From contig NZ_VJYD01000010.1 of the NCBI RefSeq assembly GCF_007341385.1, forward strand, positions 62,001-126,000: 64,000 nt of DNA, in the 5' to 3' direction. Under the pieces are notes generated by a model. It was not told the origin of the DNA, did not search any database, and saw only the letters and a program-made list of their open reading frames with translations. The stretch comes from Flavobacterium daemonense. GTDB lineage: Bacteria; Bacteroidota; Bacteroidia; Flavobacteriales; Flavobacteriaceae. The translations under genes and the position numbers were made by a program. This document shows positions 43,440 to 52,895 of the stretch, in pieces; the stretch's first letter is position 1, and each line of letters begins with the position of its first letter.

Positions 43440-44957
43440 ATGAAAAAATTAAGTATCTCATTATTAACAGCTTTACTTATCATGACAAGCTGTAATAACG
43501 ACGAAAATTCAAATGGGGAACCAGAAGTTACTGCAAATGAAAATCCAGGAACTTTCAAAGAAATTGGTTCAATTACTATTGGCGGAGAAGCTGCAGCTGA
43601 GATTTCGGCATACTGCGAAAAGACAAAAAGACTTTTTACAGTAAACAACAGCGGTGTAAATCAAATTGATGTTATTGATATTTCTGATCCTACAAAACCT
43701 TTAAAAATCGGGAAAATTGATTTAACTGCTTACGAAGGTGCTTCAAACAGTGTTTCTGTTTTTGACGGAAAATTAGCTGTTGCCTTAGAATCGACTGTTA
43801 ACAAGCAAGCAAACGGAAAAGTTGTGATTTTCAACACATCAGATTACAGCTTAATCAAGCAAGTAACCGTTGGTGCTCTGCCAGATATGATCACTTTTTC
43901 ACCTGACGGAAAATTTATCATGACCGCAAATGAAGGCGAGCCAAATACCGATTATTCACAAGATCCAAATGGAACAATTTCTATTATTGAAACAAGCACT
44001 TATAACGTTACAACACTTGATTTTGCTTCATTTGCTAGTCAAGCAACAACATTAGCTAAAGACGGATTCAGAATTTCAAAATATGCTAAAAGCTTTGCTC
44101 AGGACATTGAACCAGAATACATTACAATTTCTGATGATTCTAAAACGGCTTGGGTAACTTTACAAGAAAATAATGGTGTTGCAAAAGTTGATTTGACTTC
44201 TAAAACTATTACAGCGATTTATCCTTTAGGCTTAAAAGACTTTAATACTGCCGAAAACGCAATCGACGTAAGCGATAGCGACGATAAAATTGCTTTCAAT
44301 CCATGGAAAGTTAAAGGAATGTATATGCCAGATGCAATCAGCCATTTTACTGTAAACAATGTTCCTTATTTTGTGACTGCAAATGAAGGTGATGCGAGAG
44401 AATATACTGCTTATACAGATGTAAAAAGAATGAAAAGCTTTAAGCTTGATCCGACAATTTTTCCAGATGCTGCAACTTTAAAATTGGATCCAAGTATGGG
44501 CCGATTAAATCTTGTTGCTGATATGGGCGACACAGACGGAGACGGAGATTTAGACGAAATGGTAAGTTTTGGCGCAAGATCTTTCTCAATTTGGAATGGA
44601 AATACAGGGAAAATCGTTTTTGACAGCAAAAATGACGTTGATAAAAAAACAAACGAATTAGGAACGTATGACGACAAACGAAGCGATGATAAAGGTTCTG
44701 AGCCAGAAGCAGTTGTTGTTACAAAAATGGGAAATCAAACTATTCTGTTTGTTGGTCTTGAAAGATCCGACGCATTTATGACGTATGATGTTACCAATCC
44801 TACTTCGCCTCAATATTTACAGACCGTAAAAACAGGTGATGCACCAGAGGGTGTATTGTTTATTCCGGCTTCAAAAAGCCCTACTAAAAGAAGTTTATTA
44901 GTAGTAAGCAGCGAAGGCGACGGAAGCATTAAAATTTATCAGCCGGACTTAAAATAG
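43440..44957 (+). CDS. choice-of-anchor I domain lipoprotein (beta-propeller)
   Basis: A 505-residue surface or periplasmic protein. The signal ends in a lipobox (LLIMTSC, Cys18). The rest is a beta-propeller-like repeat of the choice-of-anchor I type: FTVNNSGVNQIDVIDISDP, SVSVFDGKLAVALES, PDMITFSPDGKFIMTANEGE, YFVTANEGDAREY and VGLERSDAFMTYDVTNP. An acidic calcium-loop-like stretch is DTDGDGDLDEM. Family members occur beside alkaline phosphatases and in secreted proteins, but the activity is unknown. The start at 43440 is preferred over 43416, because the extra eight residues precede a good signal peptide. Confidence 0.9.
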   Translation: MKKLSISLLTALLIMTSCNNDENSNGEPEVTANENPGTFKEIGSITIGGEAAAEISAYCEKTKRLFTVNNSGVNQIDVIDISDPTKPLKIGKIDLTAYEGASNSVSVFDGKLAVALESTVNKQANGKVVIFNTSDYSLIKQVTVGALPDMITFSPDGKFIMTANEGEPNTDYSQDPNGTISIIETSTYNVTTLDFASFASQATTLAKDGFRISKYAKSFAQDIEPEYITISDDSKTAWVTLQENNGVAKVDLTSKTITAIYPLGLKDFNTAENAIDVSDSDDKIAFNPWKVKGMYMPDAISHFTVNNVPYFVTANEGDAREYTAYTDVKRMKSFKLDPTIFPDAATLKLDPSMGRLNLVADMGDTDGDGDLDEMVSFGARSFSIWNGNTGKIVFDSKNDVDKKTNELGTYDDKRSDDKGSEPEAVVVTKMGNQTILFVGLERSDAFMTYDVTNPTSPQYLQTVKTGDAPEGVLFIPASKSPTKRSLLVVSSEGDGSIKIYQPDLK

Positions 44958-44977
44958 ATTTTACTTTAAAAAGGGAG

Positions 44978-45012
44978 AAAAGGACAAAATATACATTTTG
45001 TCCTTTTTTTTG
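44978..45012 (+). terminator. terminator after the choice-of-anchor I gene
   Basis: AAAAGGACAAAAT pairs with ATTTTGTCCTTTT around ATAC, followed by more T. Confidence 0.9.
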
Positions 45013-45110
45013 TTTCAGAATTTTGATTTCATTAACGATTTTACATAATAAAAAGCCAAAACGTGGAAATTATGTAAGAGCAAATAGAACACATTCTAAA
45101 ACCCACCGCA

Positions 45111-45118
45111 TAATTTTG
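45111..45118 (+). promoter_or_regulatory. -7 box (TAATTTTG) before the OmpA gene
   Basis: TAATTTTG fits TAnnTTTG and lies 40 nt before the ATG. No TTTG is present at -33. Confidence 0.45.
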
Positions 45119-45158
45119 TCATGAGTTTATTATAAAAACCAATTTAAATTTGAATATC

Positions 45159-46418
45159 ATGAAAAAGAAATTATTATCCCTGTCCTTTCTGATAGCAGCG
45201 TTTTCTGCAAGCGCCCAAAATATGACAACTTCAGTAGCTCCTTCTGTTGCTCAACAAGAATACAACAAATGGTCGTTAGAATTAAATGGCGGAGTCAACA
45301 AACCAATGCGTGCAATAACGCCAGGTTATTCGACTTCAACATTAAATCCGTTTCATGCTGATTTGGGTGTACGTTATATGTTTAGTCCTAAATTTGGGGT
45401 TAAACTAGATGTTGGTTACGACCAGTTTAAAGAGCGCGACAACACTCCTGATTTTGAAAGCAGATACGTTAGAGCAAGTCTTCAAGGTGTTATCAATCTT
45501 GGACGTGCTTTAAATTTTGAAACTTGGACAAACACAGTTAGCGTTTTAGCTCACGGAGGTTTTGGAGTTTCGCAAATTAGTACCGAAACTGGTCCGGGTG
45601 GTCAAGATTATATGGCTCATGGAATTATGGGTTTAACTGGACAAATCAAATTAAGCAACAGAGTGGCGTTGACTGGTGACCTTACTGGAATTGTAAACGG
45701 AAGACAAAACTGGAACTTTGACGGAATGGGAAACACTACAACTGGTTCATTAGATGGTGTGTTGCTTAATGCTTCTGTTGGTTTGACCTTTTACTTAGGT
45801 AAAAATGAAAAACATGCTGACTGGGTGGGCGAAGAAGACAGAATCAGCGAATTGGAAAAAAGAGTGGATTTAGTTGAAACTGGACTTTTAGATACAGACA
45901 AAGATGGTGTTGCCGATTTGTATGATTTGGAACCAAATACCATTACTGGAGTTGCTGTAAATACAAAAGGACAATCTATTGATAATAATCAAAATGGTGT
46001 ACCAGATGAGTTAGAAAGCTACTTAGACAAAACGTATGAAAAGAAAGGCAGTGGCACGATTACAAACAATACTGTTGAAGAATTAATCAACGGTGGTTAT
46101 GTAAACGTTTACTTTGATTTCAATTCGTCTAAACCAACAAATGCTTCGTTGTCTGGAGTTGATTTCTTAGTGAAATATTTGAAAAACAATCCCGGAAAAT
46201 CAGCTGATATAATTGGTTATGCTGATGAAATTGGAAGTTCAAGCTACAACACTGAATTATCTAGAAAAAGAGCTGAAGCTGTGAAAAAAGTAGCCGTAAA
46301 TGCGGGAATTGATGCTTCAAGATTGAATGTGGTTGCTAATGGAGAAGATACATCTGTTAACAAAAAATCTAAAGAAGCACGTCAAATCGTGAGAAGAGTT
46401 ACTTTCCAAGTGAAATAA
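45159..46418 (+). CDS. OmpA family outer-membrane protein
   Basis: A 419-residue protein. A signal peptide (MKKKLLSLSFLIAAFSASA-Q) is followed by a beta-barrel (about 30-225, with YMFSPKFGVKLDVGYDQF). Then comes a calcium-loop linker (DTDKDGVADLYDLEPNT, NQNGVPDELE) and a peptidoglycan-binding OmpA domain (about 300-419: VYFDFNSSKPTNAS, GYADEIGSSSYNTELSRKRA). It anchors the outer membrane to the wall. I start at the ATG at 45159 (MKKKLL), not at the TTG at 45150. Confidence 0.95.
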   Translation: MKKKLLSLSFLIAAFSASAQNMTTSVAPSVAQQEYNKWSLELNGGVNKPMRAITPGYSTSTLNPFHADLGVRYMFSPKFGVKLDVGYDQFKERDNTPDFESRYVRASLQGVINLGRALNFETWTNTVSVLAHGGFGVSQISTETGPGGQDYMAHGIMGLTGQIKLSNRVALTGDLTGIVNGRQNWNFDGMGNTTTGSLDGVLLNASVGLTFYLGKNEKHADWVGEEDRISELEKRVDLVETGLLDTDKDGVADLYDLEPNTITGVAVNTKGQSIDNNQNGVPDELESYLDKTYEKKGSGTITNNTVEELINGGYVNVYFDFNSSKPTNASLSGVDFLVKYLKNNPGKSADIIGYADEIGSSSYNTELSRKRAEAVKKVAVNAGIDASRLNVVANGEDTSVNKKSKEARQIVRRVTFQVK

Positions 46419-46436
46419 GAATCTATATAAAAACAG

Positions 46437-46471
46437 AAAAGGCGGTTTCAATACTTTTGAAACCGCCTTTT
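46437..46471. terminator. bidirectional terminator between ompA-like and aguB genes
   Basis: AAAAGGCGGTTTCAA pairs with TTGAAACCGCCTTTT around a 4-5-nt loop. It reads into T-runs on both strands and serves two convergent genes. Confidence 0.9.
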
Positions 46472-46489
46472 TTATTTGAAGATAAATTA

Positions 46490-47380
46490 TTATTTATCAA
46501 TTGCTCTTTTTGTAATATCACCAAAAGCATCAATTCTTCTGTCTCTGAAGAATGGCCAGTTTTGGCGAACATTCTCCTGCAAGTCTAAATCAACTTCCGC
46601 AATTAAGATTTCTTCTTTATCGTGTGATGCTTGAGCTAAAATTTCTCCTTGCGGTCCAGCGATGAAAGAAGCGCCCCAAAATTGGATGCCTTCTGTTCCT
46701 TCAAGATATTTTTCAAGACCAATTCGATTGGCAGCAGCAACGAAAACACCATTTGCAACAGCATGACCTTTCATTACGTTCATCCATGCACCATATTGGT
46801 TTTCACCGTATTGTTCTTTTTCTTTTGGATGCCATCCAATTGCGGTTGGGTAGAACAACACTTCTGCTCCTTTAAGCGCTGTAATACGAGCCGCTTCTGG
46901 ATACCATTGATCCCAGCAGATTAATGTTCCTACAGTTCCTTTTTTAGTTTCAATTGCTTGGAAACCTAAATCTCCTGGCGTAAAATAGAATTTCTCATAG
47001 AAATGCGGATCGTCTGGAATGTGCATTTTACGGTATAAACCTGCTTCTGTACCATCTGTATCGATAATATAAGCACTGTTATGGTAAATTCCAGCCATTC
47101 TTTTCTCGAAGAAAGGAACAATGATTACAACTCCTAATTCTTTTGCCAATTCGCTGAAAGCAATAAAAGAAGTGCTGTACAATGGTTCTGCTAATGCAAA
47201 ATTATCTACATCTTCACTTTGGCAAAAATAATGACTGCTATATAATTCAGGCAATAAGATTACTTCAGCACCTTGGCTTGCAGCATCTCTTACCCAGCTG
47301 ATACATTTTTTAAGATTATTTTCAGCAACATCATTCAGATTTAACTGAATTACTGATATTTTATATTTTCTTTTCGGCAT
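46490..47380 (-). CDS. aguB: N-carbamoylputrescine amidase
   Basis: A 296-residue nitrilase-superfamily enzyme that converts N-carbamoylputrescine to putrescine, ammonia and CO2. The catalytic triad is evident: Glu in LLPELYSSHYF, Lys in YRKMHIPDDP and Cys in GTLICWDQWYPEAAR. VFVAAANRIGLE and FWGASFIAGPQG are also conserved. I start at the ATG at 47378-47380 (MPKRKYKISVIQLN). The longer frame to 47401 adds seven unmatched residues. Together with AguA at 42211 it gives the arginine-agmatine-putrescine route. The arginine decarboxylase is not in this window. Confidence 0.93.
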   Translation of the reverse strand: MPKRKYKISVIQLNLNDVAENNLKKCISWVRDAASQGAEVILLPELYSSHYFCQSEDVDNFALAEPLYSTSFIAFSELAKELGVVIIVPFFEKRMAGIYHNSAYIIDTDGTEAGLYRKMHIPDDPHFYEKFYFTPGDLGFQAIETKKGTVGTLICWDQWYPEAARITALKGAEVLFYPTAIGWHPKEKEQYGENQYGAWMNVMKGHAVANGVFVAAANRIGLEKYLEGTEGIQFWGASFIAGPQGEILAQASHDKEEILIAEVDLDLQENVRQNWPFFRDRRIDAFGDITKRAIDK

Positions 47381-47437
47381 GACATAAAATTTAGAGTGCA
47401 AAAATAGTAAATTTTAGAGGAATGACAAAGTCTGATT

Positions 47438-47480
47438 AACCGCAAAGAGCGTAAAGATTTACGCAAAGTTCACGAAGATT
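47438..47480. repeat. AACCGCAAAGAGCG solo arm
   Basis: AACCGCAAAGAGCGTAAAGA then TTTACGCAAAGTTC matches the left arm of the dyad at 10574 almost word for word. A clear inverted partner is not seen. Confidence 0.7.
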
Positions 47481-47634
47481 ATATATTTAATGTGCACATT
47501 TTGCATAAGAACACAAAGTTCATTTCCTAAATTAAATGTTTTTTGGAAAAATAAAACCATTTCGCATCAGATTAATTATAAACTTCTGCAAAATGGCTTT
47601 TCAACCTAAAAAAATATCAACTAAGAAAGGCTGT

Positions 47635-48048
47635 TTATTCGATTACGACTTTTTGAGTCAAGAATTCAGTTTCTGATTTTCTGAATTTGATATCAAATGT
47701 TCCTTTTGCAGTTGCTTTGAATTTGTAAACGGTCTTTTTAGGATCCGGAATTTGTTGTGTACAAACTCCATTTACTGGATATTTTGCTACAACTTCTAAT
47801 CCTTTTGTTTCACCAATTGTAGTTTCAGCAATTTTATCAAATTCACCACAAGCATTATCTACAGTAAAAGTTACATCGTAGCTTAATTCGTCGTTTACTT
47901 TTCCTGTTGCAGGACCTTCTATTTTTGTCACAAATGCGGTTTTTGTTTTCACTGCCGCTTCTGCGTGGTCATCGTCGTTGCTGCATGAAATTAATGCAGT
48001 TGATAAAAATAATACTACTAAAACTGATTTTAATTTAAACCTTTTCAT
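47635..48048 (-). CDS. small lipoprotein of unknown function
   Basis: A 137-residue lipoprotein. The signal VLVVLFLSTALISC has Cys22 as the lipidation site, followed by SNDDDH, an acidic patch typical of surface-exported Bacteroidota lipoproteins. The mature part is beta-rich (LSYDVTFTVDNACGEFD, TVYKFKATAKGTFDIKFRK) with two further Cys that could form a disulfide. I cannot name a family. It has no same-strand partner. Confidence 0.78.
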   Translation of the reverse strand: MKRFKLKSVLVVLFLSTALISCSNDDDHAEAAVKTKTAFVTKIEGPATGKVNDELSYDVTFTVDNACGEFDKIAETTIGETKGLEVVAKYPVNGVCTQQIPDPKKTVYKFKATAKGTFDIKFRKSETEFLTQKVVIE

Positions 48049-48223
48049 ATAAAATAATAATTAATTGTTAATTACTATGAAGATGTGGCGTAGTTGCAAA
48101 GGTTGCTTGGAGAAAATGTTAAATAGTTTTATTAAAAACTCAAACAATTGTAAATCAAAAGTTTATTATTTGAGAATATTTTTAAAAAAGACCTATATTT
48201 CTTATAAAAATAAAAATTTCTTG

Positions 48224-48296
48224 CCTAGCCGCGATCGAAGCGGTATCCTTTTTCCCGCTTCTTTAGCAGGAAAAAGATATAGCGGAGAGCGGGACT
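48224..48296. repeat. GC-rich structured element (CCTAGCCGCGATCGAAGCGG)
   Basis: About 73 bp, clearly richer in G+C than its surroundings. An inner stem TCCTTTTTCC / GGAAAAAGA has a loop with CGCTTCTTTAGC. Outer parts are GCCGCGATCGAAGCGG and ATAGCGGAGAGCGGGA. I recall similar elements dispersed in Flavobacterium genomes, but there is only one copy in this window. Confidence 0.65.
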
Positions 48297-48335
48297 AAAA
48301 GCGCTTTTGAAACCGAATTATTGTGCTTCTAAAAC

Positions 48336-48364
48336 AAAAAAACATCAGCGTTGACTGATGTTTT
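48336..48364 (-). terminator. terminator for the DUF808 gene
   Basis: AACATCAG pairs with CTGATGTT around CGTTGA. On the minus strand it is followed by eight T. Confidence 0.85.
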
Positions 48365-48386
48365 ATTTATATATTTTGAAATTGTA

Positions 48387-49271
48387 TTAAGCACTTTTCT
48401 TTTTGAAAAGCTTTTTGAAAAGGTTTACAATTAATAGAACAATAAAACCTAAGACAAGTCCAGCAATAAATTCCTTAACAATGGCAGGAATCGTACTTTC
48501 CTCTGCTAAATGATGAATAAACGGAATATAATGCACGAACAATCCGCCGGCAACTAAAATCAAGGCGATTGTACCAATAACGGTCAATGCTTTAATGACT
48601 TTTGGAAGTGCTTGAACCAAAATATTTCCGATAAATTTCAACAGACTCTTTTCCTTTTTGCTGTGCTGAATCATTTTAAAACCAACCTCGTCCATACGAA
48701 CAATTAGTGCAACGATTCCATAAACGCCAACTGTTGCAATAACCGCAATAATTGAAACTGTTACAATTTGCGATAATAATGGCTTTCCAATTACGGTTCC
48801 TAAAGCGATAATTACGATTTCGACAGATAAAATAAAATCGGTTACAATGGCCGATTTTACTTTTGATTTTTCTACTACTAAAATCTCTTCTTCGGTCAAA
48901 ACTTCTTCTGTAATTCCTTCTGATTCTTCGTGCGCATGCGGAAAAAAGAATTCGTAGATTTTTTCGGCTCCTTCGTAAGCCAAAAATAATCCTCCAAGAA
49001 CCAGAATTATCATAATTGCTACCGGAAAAAAAGCGCTTAAAAGAAACGCAATTGGCAGAATTATGATTTTATTTAAAAGCGATCCTTTGCTGATTGCCCA
49101 TAAAACAGGAAGTTCTCTAGATGATGCGAATCCAGAAGCTTTTTCGGCATTTACAGCCAAGTCATCGCCTAAAATTCCAGCTGTTTTTTTTGCTGCAACT
49201 TTACTCATTACGGCAACATCATCCATAATTGCTGCGATATCATCTAATAGAGCGAAAAAACCTGAACCCAT
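48387..49271 (-). CDS. DUF808 (YedI-like) inner-membrane protein
   Basis: A 294-residue protein. The start MGSGFFALLDDIAAIMDDVA, then VMSKVAAKKTAGILGDDLAV, is the strongly conserved DUF808 N-terminus. The rest has about six hydrophobic helices (IIILPIAFLLSAFFPVAIMI, FIAGLVLGFIVLLIV). The function of the family is unknown. A 39-residue membrane protein gene lies 75 bp upstream on the same strand. Confidence 0.92.
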   Translation of the reverse strand: MGSGFFALLDDIAAIMDDVAVMSKVAAKKTAGILGDDLAVNAEKASGFASSRELPVLWAISKGSLLNKIIILPIAFLLSAFFPVAIMIILVLGGLFLAYEGAEKIYEFFFPHAHEESEGITEEVLTEEEILVVEKSKVKSAIVTDFILSVEIVIIALGTVIGKPLLSQIVTVSIIAVIATVGVYGIVALIVRMDEVGFKMIQHSKKEKSLLKFIGNILVQALPKVIKALTVIGTIALILVAGGLFVHYIPFIHHLAEESTIPAIVKEFIAGLVLGFIVLLIVNLFKKLFKKKSA

Positions 49272-49346
49272 TTTTTTAATTTAGTTTTAGTGATGCGAAT
49301 CTACCACTTTTTATCCTAATTTCTTAGTTGAAAATCGGATTTAATT

Positions 49347-49466
49347 CTAATGGCATTGCCCTAAAAGCGCCCAAATTATTACAAAAATAAGTATTGTACT
49401 GAAGCATCCTCCACCTAACTTTTTTGCACCATATCCTGCAATTAAACCTCTAAAAATATTATTCAT
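49347..49466 (-). CDS. 39-residue small membrane protein
   Basis: A gene too short for usual tracks: MNNIFRGLIAGYGAKKLGGG, then CFSTILIFVIIWALLGQCH. It has a basic, glycine-rich first half and one hydrophobic helix (about residues 21-36). I recall similar short proteins in other Flavobacteria, all uncharacterised. The frame begins 19 bp after a run of A and T and ends in TAG. Support is the sensible composition and its place just upstream of the DUF808 gene. Conservation has not been tested here. Confidence 0.6.
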   Translation of the reverse strand: MNNIFRGLIAGYGAKKLGGGCFSTILIFVIIWALLGQCH

Positions 49467-49570
49467 AGCTTTTTGATTTTAAGTTAACGTAAATTTGAGA
49501 ATTATCTTCGAGATTTCATTTATACGACTTTTGAAAAAAGTTTCAACATTTGTGGTTTTAACACAAAAAA

Positions 49571-49596
49571 AACACCAATCATTTCTGATTGGTGTT
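49571..49596 (-). terminator. terminator for clpB
   Basis: AACACCAATCA pairs with TGATTGGTGTT around TTTC. On the minus strand it is followed by TTTTTTT. Confidence 0.88.
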
Positions 49597-49620
49597 TTTG
49601 AACATTAAATATTTAGAAAT

Positions 49621-52224
49621 TTATTCTGCTGTTTGTGTCTGATTTCTGAAAACCAGTTTTCCATCAAATGCATCAAGCAAAATAATGCTGTCTGTTGTTA
49701 TATTTCCAGCCAAAATTTCTTTTGACAATTGATTCAGCACTTCTCTCTGAACCACACGTTTTACAGGTCTTGCTCCAAAATGCGGATCATAACCTTTGTC
49801 TGCCAAGTATGCTATAGCTTCTGGAGTTGCGTCCATCGTAATGCCTTGCAGTGCCAGCATTTTTGTAACACTCTTCAACTGCAGACTTACGATTCGTGAA
49901 ATATTCTCTACTGTAAGCGGCGTAAACATTACAATTTCGTCAATACGGTTAATAAACTCAGGACGAACAGTTTGTTTTAATAATCCTAAAACTTCGTTTT
50001 TAGCTGCTTCTGTCGCTGCTTCAACACCGCCTTTAAGATTCTCGAATTTCTCCTGAATAATATTACTTCCCATGTTCGAAGTCATGATTATGATTGTGTT
50101 TCTAAAATCAGCCAGACGACCTTTATTGTCTGTCAATCGGCCTTCGTCTAGAACTTGCAACAAAATATTGAACGTATCTGGATGCGCTTTTTCAATTTCA
50201 TCCAACAATACAACAGAATACGGTTTTCTACGAACGGCTTCTGTCAACTGGCCGCCTTCATCATAACCTACATATCCAGGAGGCGCACCAACCAAACGGC
50301 TCACGCTGTGGCGTTCTTGGTACTCACTCATATCGATACGCGTCATGGCATTTTCATCATCAAAAAGATATTCGGCCAAAGCTTTTGCTAATTCGGTTTT
50401 ACCAACTCCCGTTGTTCCTAAAAATAAGAATGATCCAACTGGTTTTTTCATATCCTGTAAACCGGCACGGCTTCTACGAACAGCGTCACTCACTGCTTCT
50501 ATCGCTTCTTCCTGACCTACTACACGTTTGTGCAATTCGTCTTCAAGGTGTAATAGTTTTTCTCTTTCTGTTTGGAGCATTTTTGTAACAGGAATTCCTG
50601 TCCATTTTGCAACAACCTCTGCAATGTCTTCTCTGGTAACTTCTTCTTTAATCAAAGAATTTCCAGATTGAAATTCCAATAATTGCTTTTGCAATGTATC
50701 TTGGCGTTCCTGTGCTTCTTTGATTTTTCCGTAACGAATTTCAGCTACTTTTCCGTAGTCACCATCACGTTCTGCGCGTTCAGCTTCGTATTTAAAATCT
50801 TCAATTTCTTGTTTTACAGCCTGAATTCCATCAACAATATCCTTTTCTTGCTTCCATTTTGCATAGATTTCGTTTCGCTCTTCTTTTAAGTTCGCCAAAT
50901 CCATGTGCAGGATTTTCAGTTTGCTTTCTTCTTTTTCACGTTTGATGGCCTCGATTTCGATTTCCAACTGCATGATTTTACGATCCAAAACATCTAATTC
51001 TTCCGGTTTTGAATTGATTTCCATACGCAGTTTAGAAGCTGCTTCGTCCATTAAGTCGATCGCTTTATCCGGCAAGAAACGATTAGTAATATAACGTTGC
51101 GAAAGTTCAACTGCTGCAATAATTGCTTCGTCTTTAATCTGAACTTTATGATGCGTTTCGTATTTCTCTTTGATTCCACGCAAAATCGAAATTGCACTTT
51201 CTGTGTCTGGCTCATCAATTAGAACTTTTTGAAAACGTCTTTCAAGGGCTTTGTCTTTTTCGAAATATTTTTGATATTCATCTAAAGTTGTAGCACCAAT
51301 AGCTCTCAATTCTCCACGAGCCAAAGCCGGTTTCAAGATATTGGCTGCATCCATGGCACCTTCTCCTCCACCCGCTCCTACAAGTGTGTGAATCTCATCT
51401 ATAAATAAGACAATATCTCCTTCTGCAGCCGTAACTTCTTTTACAACCGATTTTAAACGCTCTTCAAACTCTCCTTTGTATTTCGCTCCGGCAATCAAAG
51501 CTCCCATATCTAATGAGAAAACGATTTTTTCTTTTAAGTTTTCTGGAACGTCGCCATCTACAATTCTATGTGCTAAACCTTCTGCAATTGCTGTTTTACC
51601 AACTCCCGGTTCACCAATCAACATTGGATTGTTTTTGGTTCTACGAGTCAAAATCTGCAATACACGACGAATTTCTTCATCACGACCAATAACCGGATCT
51701 AATTTTCCTGTTCGTGCTAATTCGTTTAAGTTTTTAGCGTATTTATTAAGCGAATTATAGGTTTCTTCAGCAGATGCTGAAGTCACTCTTTCGCCTTTAC
51801 GTAATTCTTCAATAGCGGCTTTAAGACCTTTGCCAGTAACTCCTTGATCTTTTAAGATTTGAGAAACTTTACTTTTTGAGTCAAAAATTGCTAAAATTAA
51901 ATGCTCGATCGAAACGTATTCGTCGTTCATTTTTTGCGCGATAATCTCAGCTTCATTCAAAGCTTTATTTGCGTCTCTGGAAAGCAAAATATCACCTCCA
52001 GAAACTTTTGGAAAGCTCTGAATTGTACTGTCTAGAATTTGCAAAAACAAGGGCACATTTACATTTAATTTTTTCAAAATAAACGGGGCTACGTTTTCAT
52101 CAACTTCAAATATTGCTTTGAAAATGTGTTCGTTTTCAATTTGTTGTTGACCATTTCGCTGTGCTAATTGCTGTGACAGCTGAATGGCTTCCTGCGATTT
52201 AATAGTAAACTTGTTAATATTCAT
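49621..52224 (-). CDS. clpB: ATP-dependent disaggregase ClpB
   Basis: An 867-residue Hsp100 chaperone that works with DnaK to pull apart aggregates. The N-domain (about 1-145) begins [20 protein letters not shown]. The first AAA+ module has Walker A GEPGVGKT (Lys210). A long coiled-coil M-domain (about 400-525) contains [20 protein letters not shown], and the second Walker A is GTTGVGKTE (about 605-613). The C-terminal D2-small domain has [14 protein letters not shown]. The M-domain and full length separate it from ClpA/ClpC. A single-gene unit. Confidence 0.97.
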   Translation of the reverse strand: MNINKFTIKSQEAIQLSQQLAQRNGQQQIENEHIFKAIFEVDENVAPFILKKLNVNVPLFLQILDSTIQSFPKVSGGDILLSRDANKALNEAEIIAQKMNDEYVSIEHLILAIFDSKSKVSQILKDQGVTGKGLKAAIEELRKGERVTSASAEETYNSLNKYAKNLNELARTGKLDPVIGRDEEIRRVLQILTRRTKNNPMLIGEPGVGKTAIAEGLAHRIVDGDVPENLKEKIVFSLDMGALIAGAKYKGEFEERLKSVVKEVTAAEGDIVLFIDEIHTLVGAGGGEGAMDAANILKPALARGELRAIGATTLDEYQKYFEKDKALERRFQKVLIDEPDTESAISILRGIKEKYETHHKVQIKDEAIIAAVELSQRYITNRFLPDKAIDLMDEAASKLRMEINSKPEELDVLDRKIMQLEIEIEAIKREKEESKLKILHMDLANLKEERNEIYAKWKQEKDIVDGIQAVKQEIEDFKYEAERAERDGDYGKVAEIRYGKIKEAQERQDTLQKQLLEFQSGNSLIKEEVTREDIAEVVAKWTGIPVTKMLQTEREKLLHLEDELHKRVVGQEEAIEAVSDAVRRSRAGLQDMKKPVGSFLFLGTTGVGKTELAKALAEYLFDDENAMTRIDMSEYQERHSVSRLVGAPPGYVGYDEGGQLTEAVRRKPYSVVLLDEIEKAHPDTFNILLQVLDEGRLTDNKGRLADFRNTIIIMTSNMGSNIIQEKFENLKGGVEAATEAAKNEVLGLLKQTVRPEFINRIDEIVMFTPLTVENISRIVSLQLKSVTKMLALQGITMDATPEAIAYLADKGYDPHFGARPVKRVVQREVLNQLSKEILAGNITTDSIILLDAFDGKLVFRNQTQTAE

Positions 52225-52431
52225 ATTTTTTTCGATTTATGATTGATTTAATTACTTGATATTCAATACGATTAAAGTTACAATTTATTGAGATATATTT
52301 TTAACTCAAATAATCTAACTTTGTACTCGGATAGACAAATTATATTCCATAGTAAAAATAAAGACAAAATGACATAAAAAAGATGTTTTTAATCATTTTT
52401 TAATGTCAAAAAGTCACAAAACAAGCCAAAT

Positions 52432-52821
52432 ATGAGTTTTTTTAATTCAATCTTCGGAAGTTCAGAGAACTCAGAAGCTCCAAAAAGTAAAGTGAACTGG
52501 ACAGAATTAACCGATATTCTTCAATTAATGGAAATTGAAACTATTTCTAATGAAAAGCCAGTCGTAATTTTCAAACACAGCACAAGATGCAGTATCAGCC
52601 GAATGGCATTGAAACAATTTGAAAGAGAATTTGATCTTGAAGAAGTTGTTGATGCTTATTTCTTGGATTTGATTGCGCATCGTGATATTTCAAATGAAAT
52701 TGCAAATCGTTTTGGTGTTTATCATGAATCACCTCAATTGATATTAATCAAAAACGGAAAAGCTGTTTATGATGTTTCGCACAGCGATATTGATGCTGAG
52801 GCGTTGAAAAGTAAAATATAG
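52432..52821 (+). CDS. ytxJ: bacillithiol system redox-active protein YtxJ
   Basis: A 129-residue thioredoxin-fold protein. The active-site region is IFKHSTRCSISRMALKQFE, with one Cys in TRCSIS in place of a CXXC pair, which is the YtxJ mark. The later YHESPQLILIKNGKAVYDVS, then HSDI, gives the cis-Pro. In Firmicutes and Bacteroidota such proteins are thought to remove bacillithiol from proteins (bacilliredoxin). A TAACTTTG box at 52316 may be its promoter, but it is 108 bp upstream. Confidence 0.9.
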   Translation: MSFFNSIFGSSENSEAPKSKVNWTELTDILQLMEIETISNEKPVVIFKHSTRCSISRMALKQFEREFDLEEVVDAYFLDLIAHRDISNEIANRFGVYHESPQLILIKNGKAVYDVSHSDIDAEALKSKI

Positions 52822-52895
52822 GATTGTGAGATGATTTTAGTAAAATGTGAGATGACTCAAAACATTTCACATTTTACATTTAACTTTTCATAAAT

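Larger units (their letters stand above)
48049..48386. other. 338-bp spacer without a convincing gene
   Basis: An open frame at 48065-48298 on the plus strand is not credible (no family features, and it overlaps the repeat). The stretch contains the GC-rich element at 48224-48296 and a terminator at 48336. Confidence 0.7.

Noticed and set aside
48065..48298. 77-residue plus-strand frame
   Set aside because: Low-complexity product without family features, and its end lies in the GC-rich repeat element.
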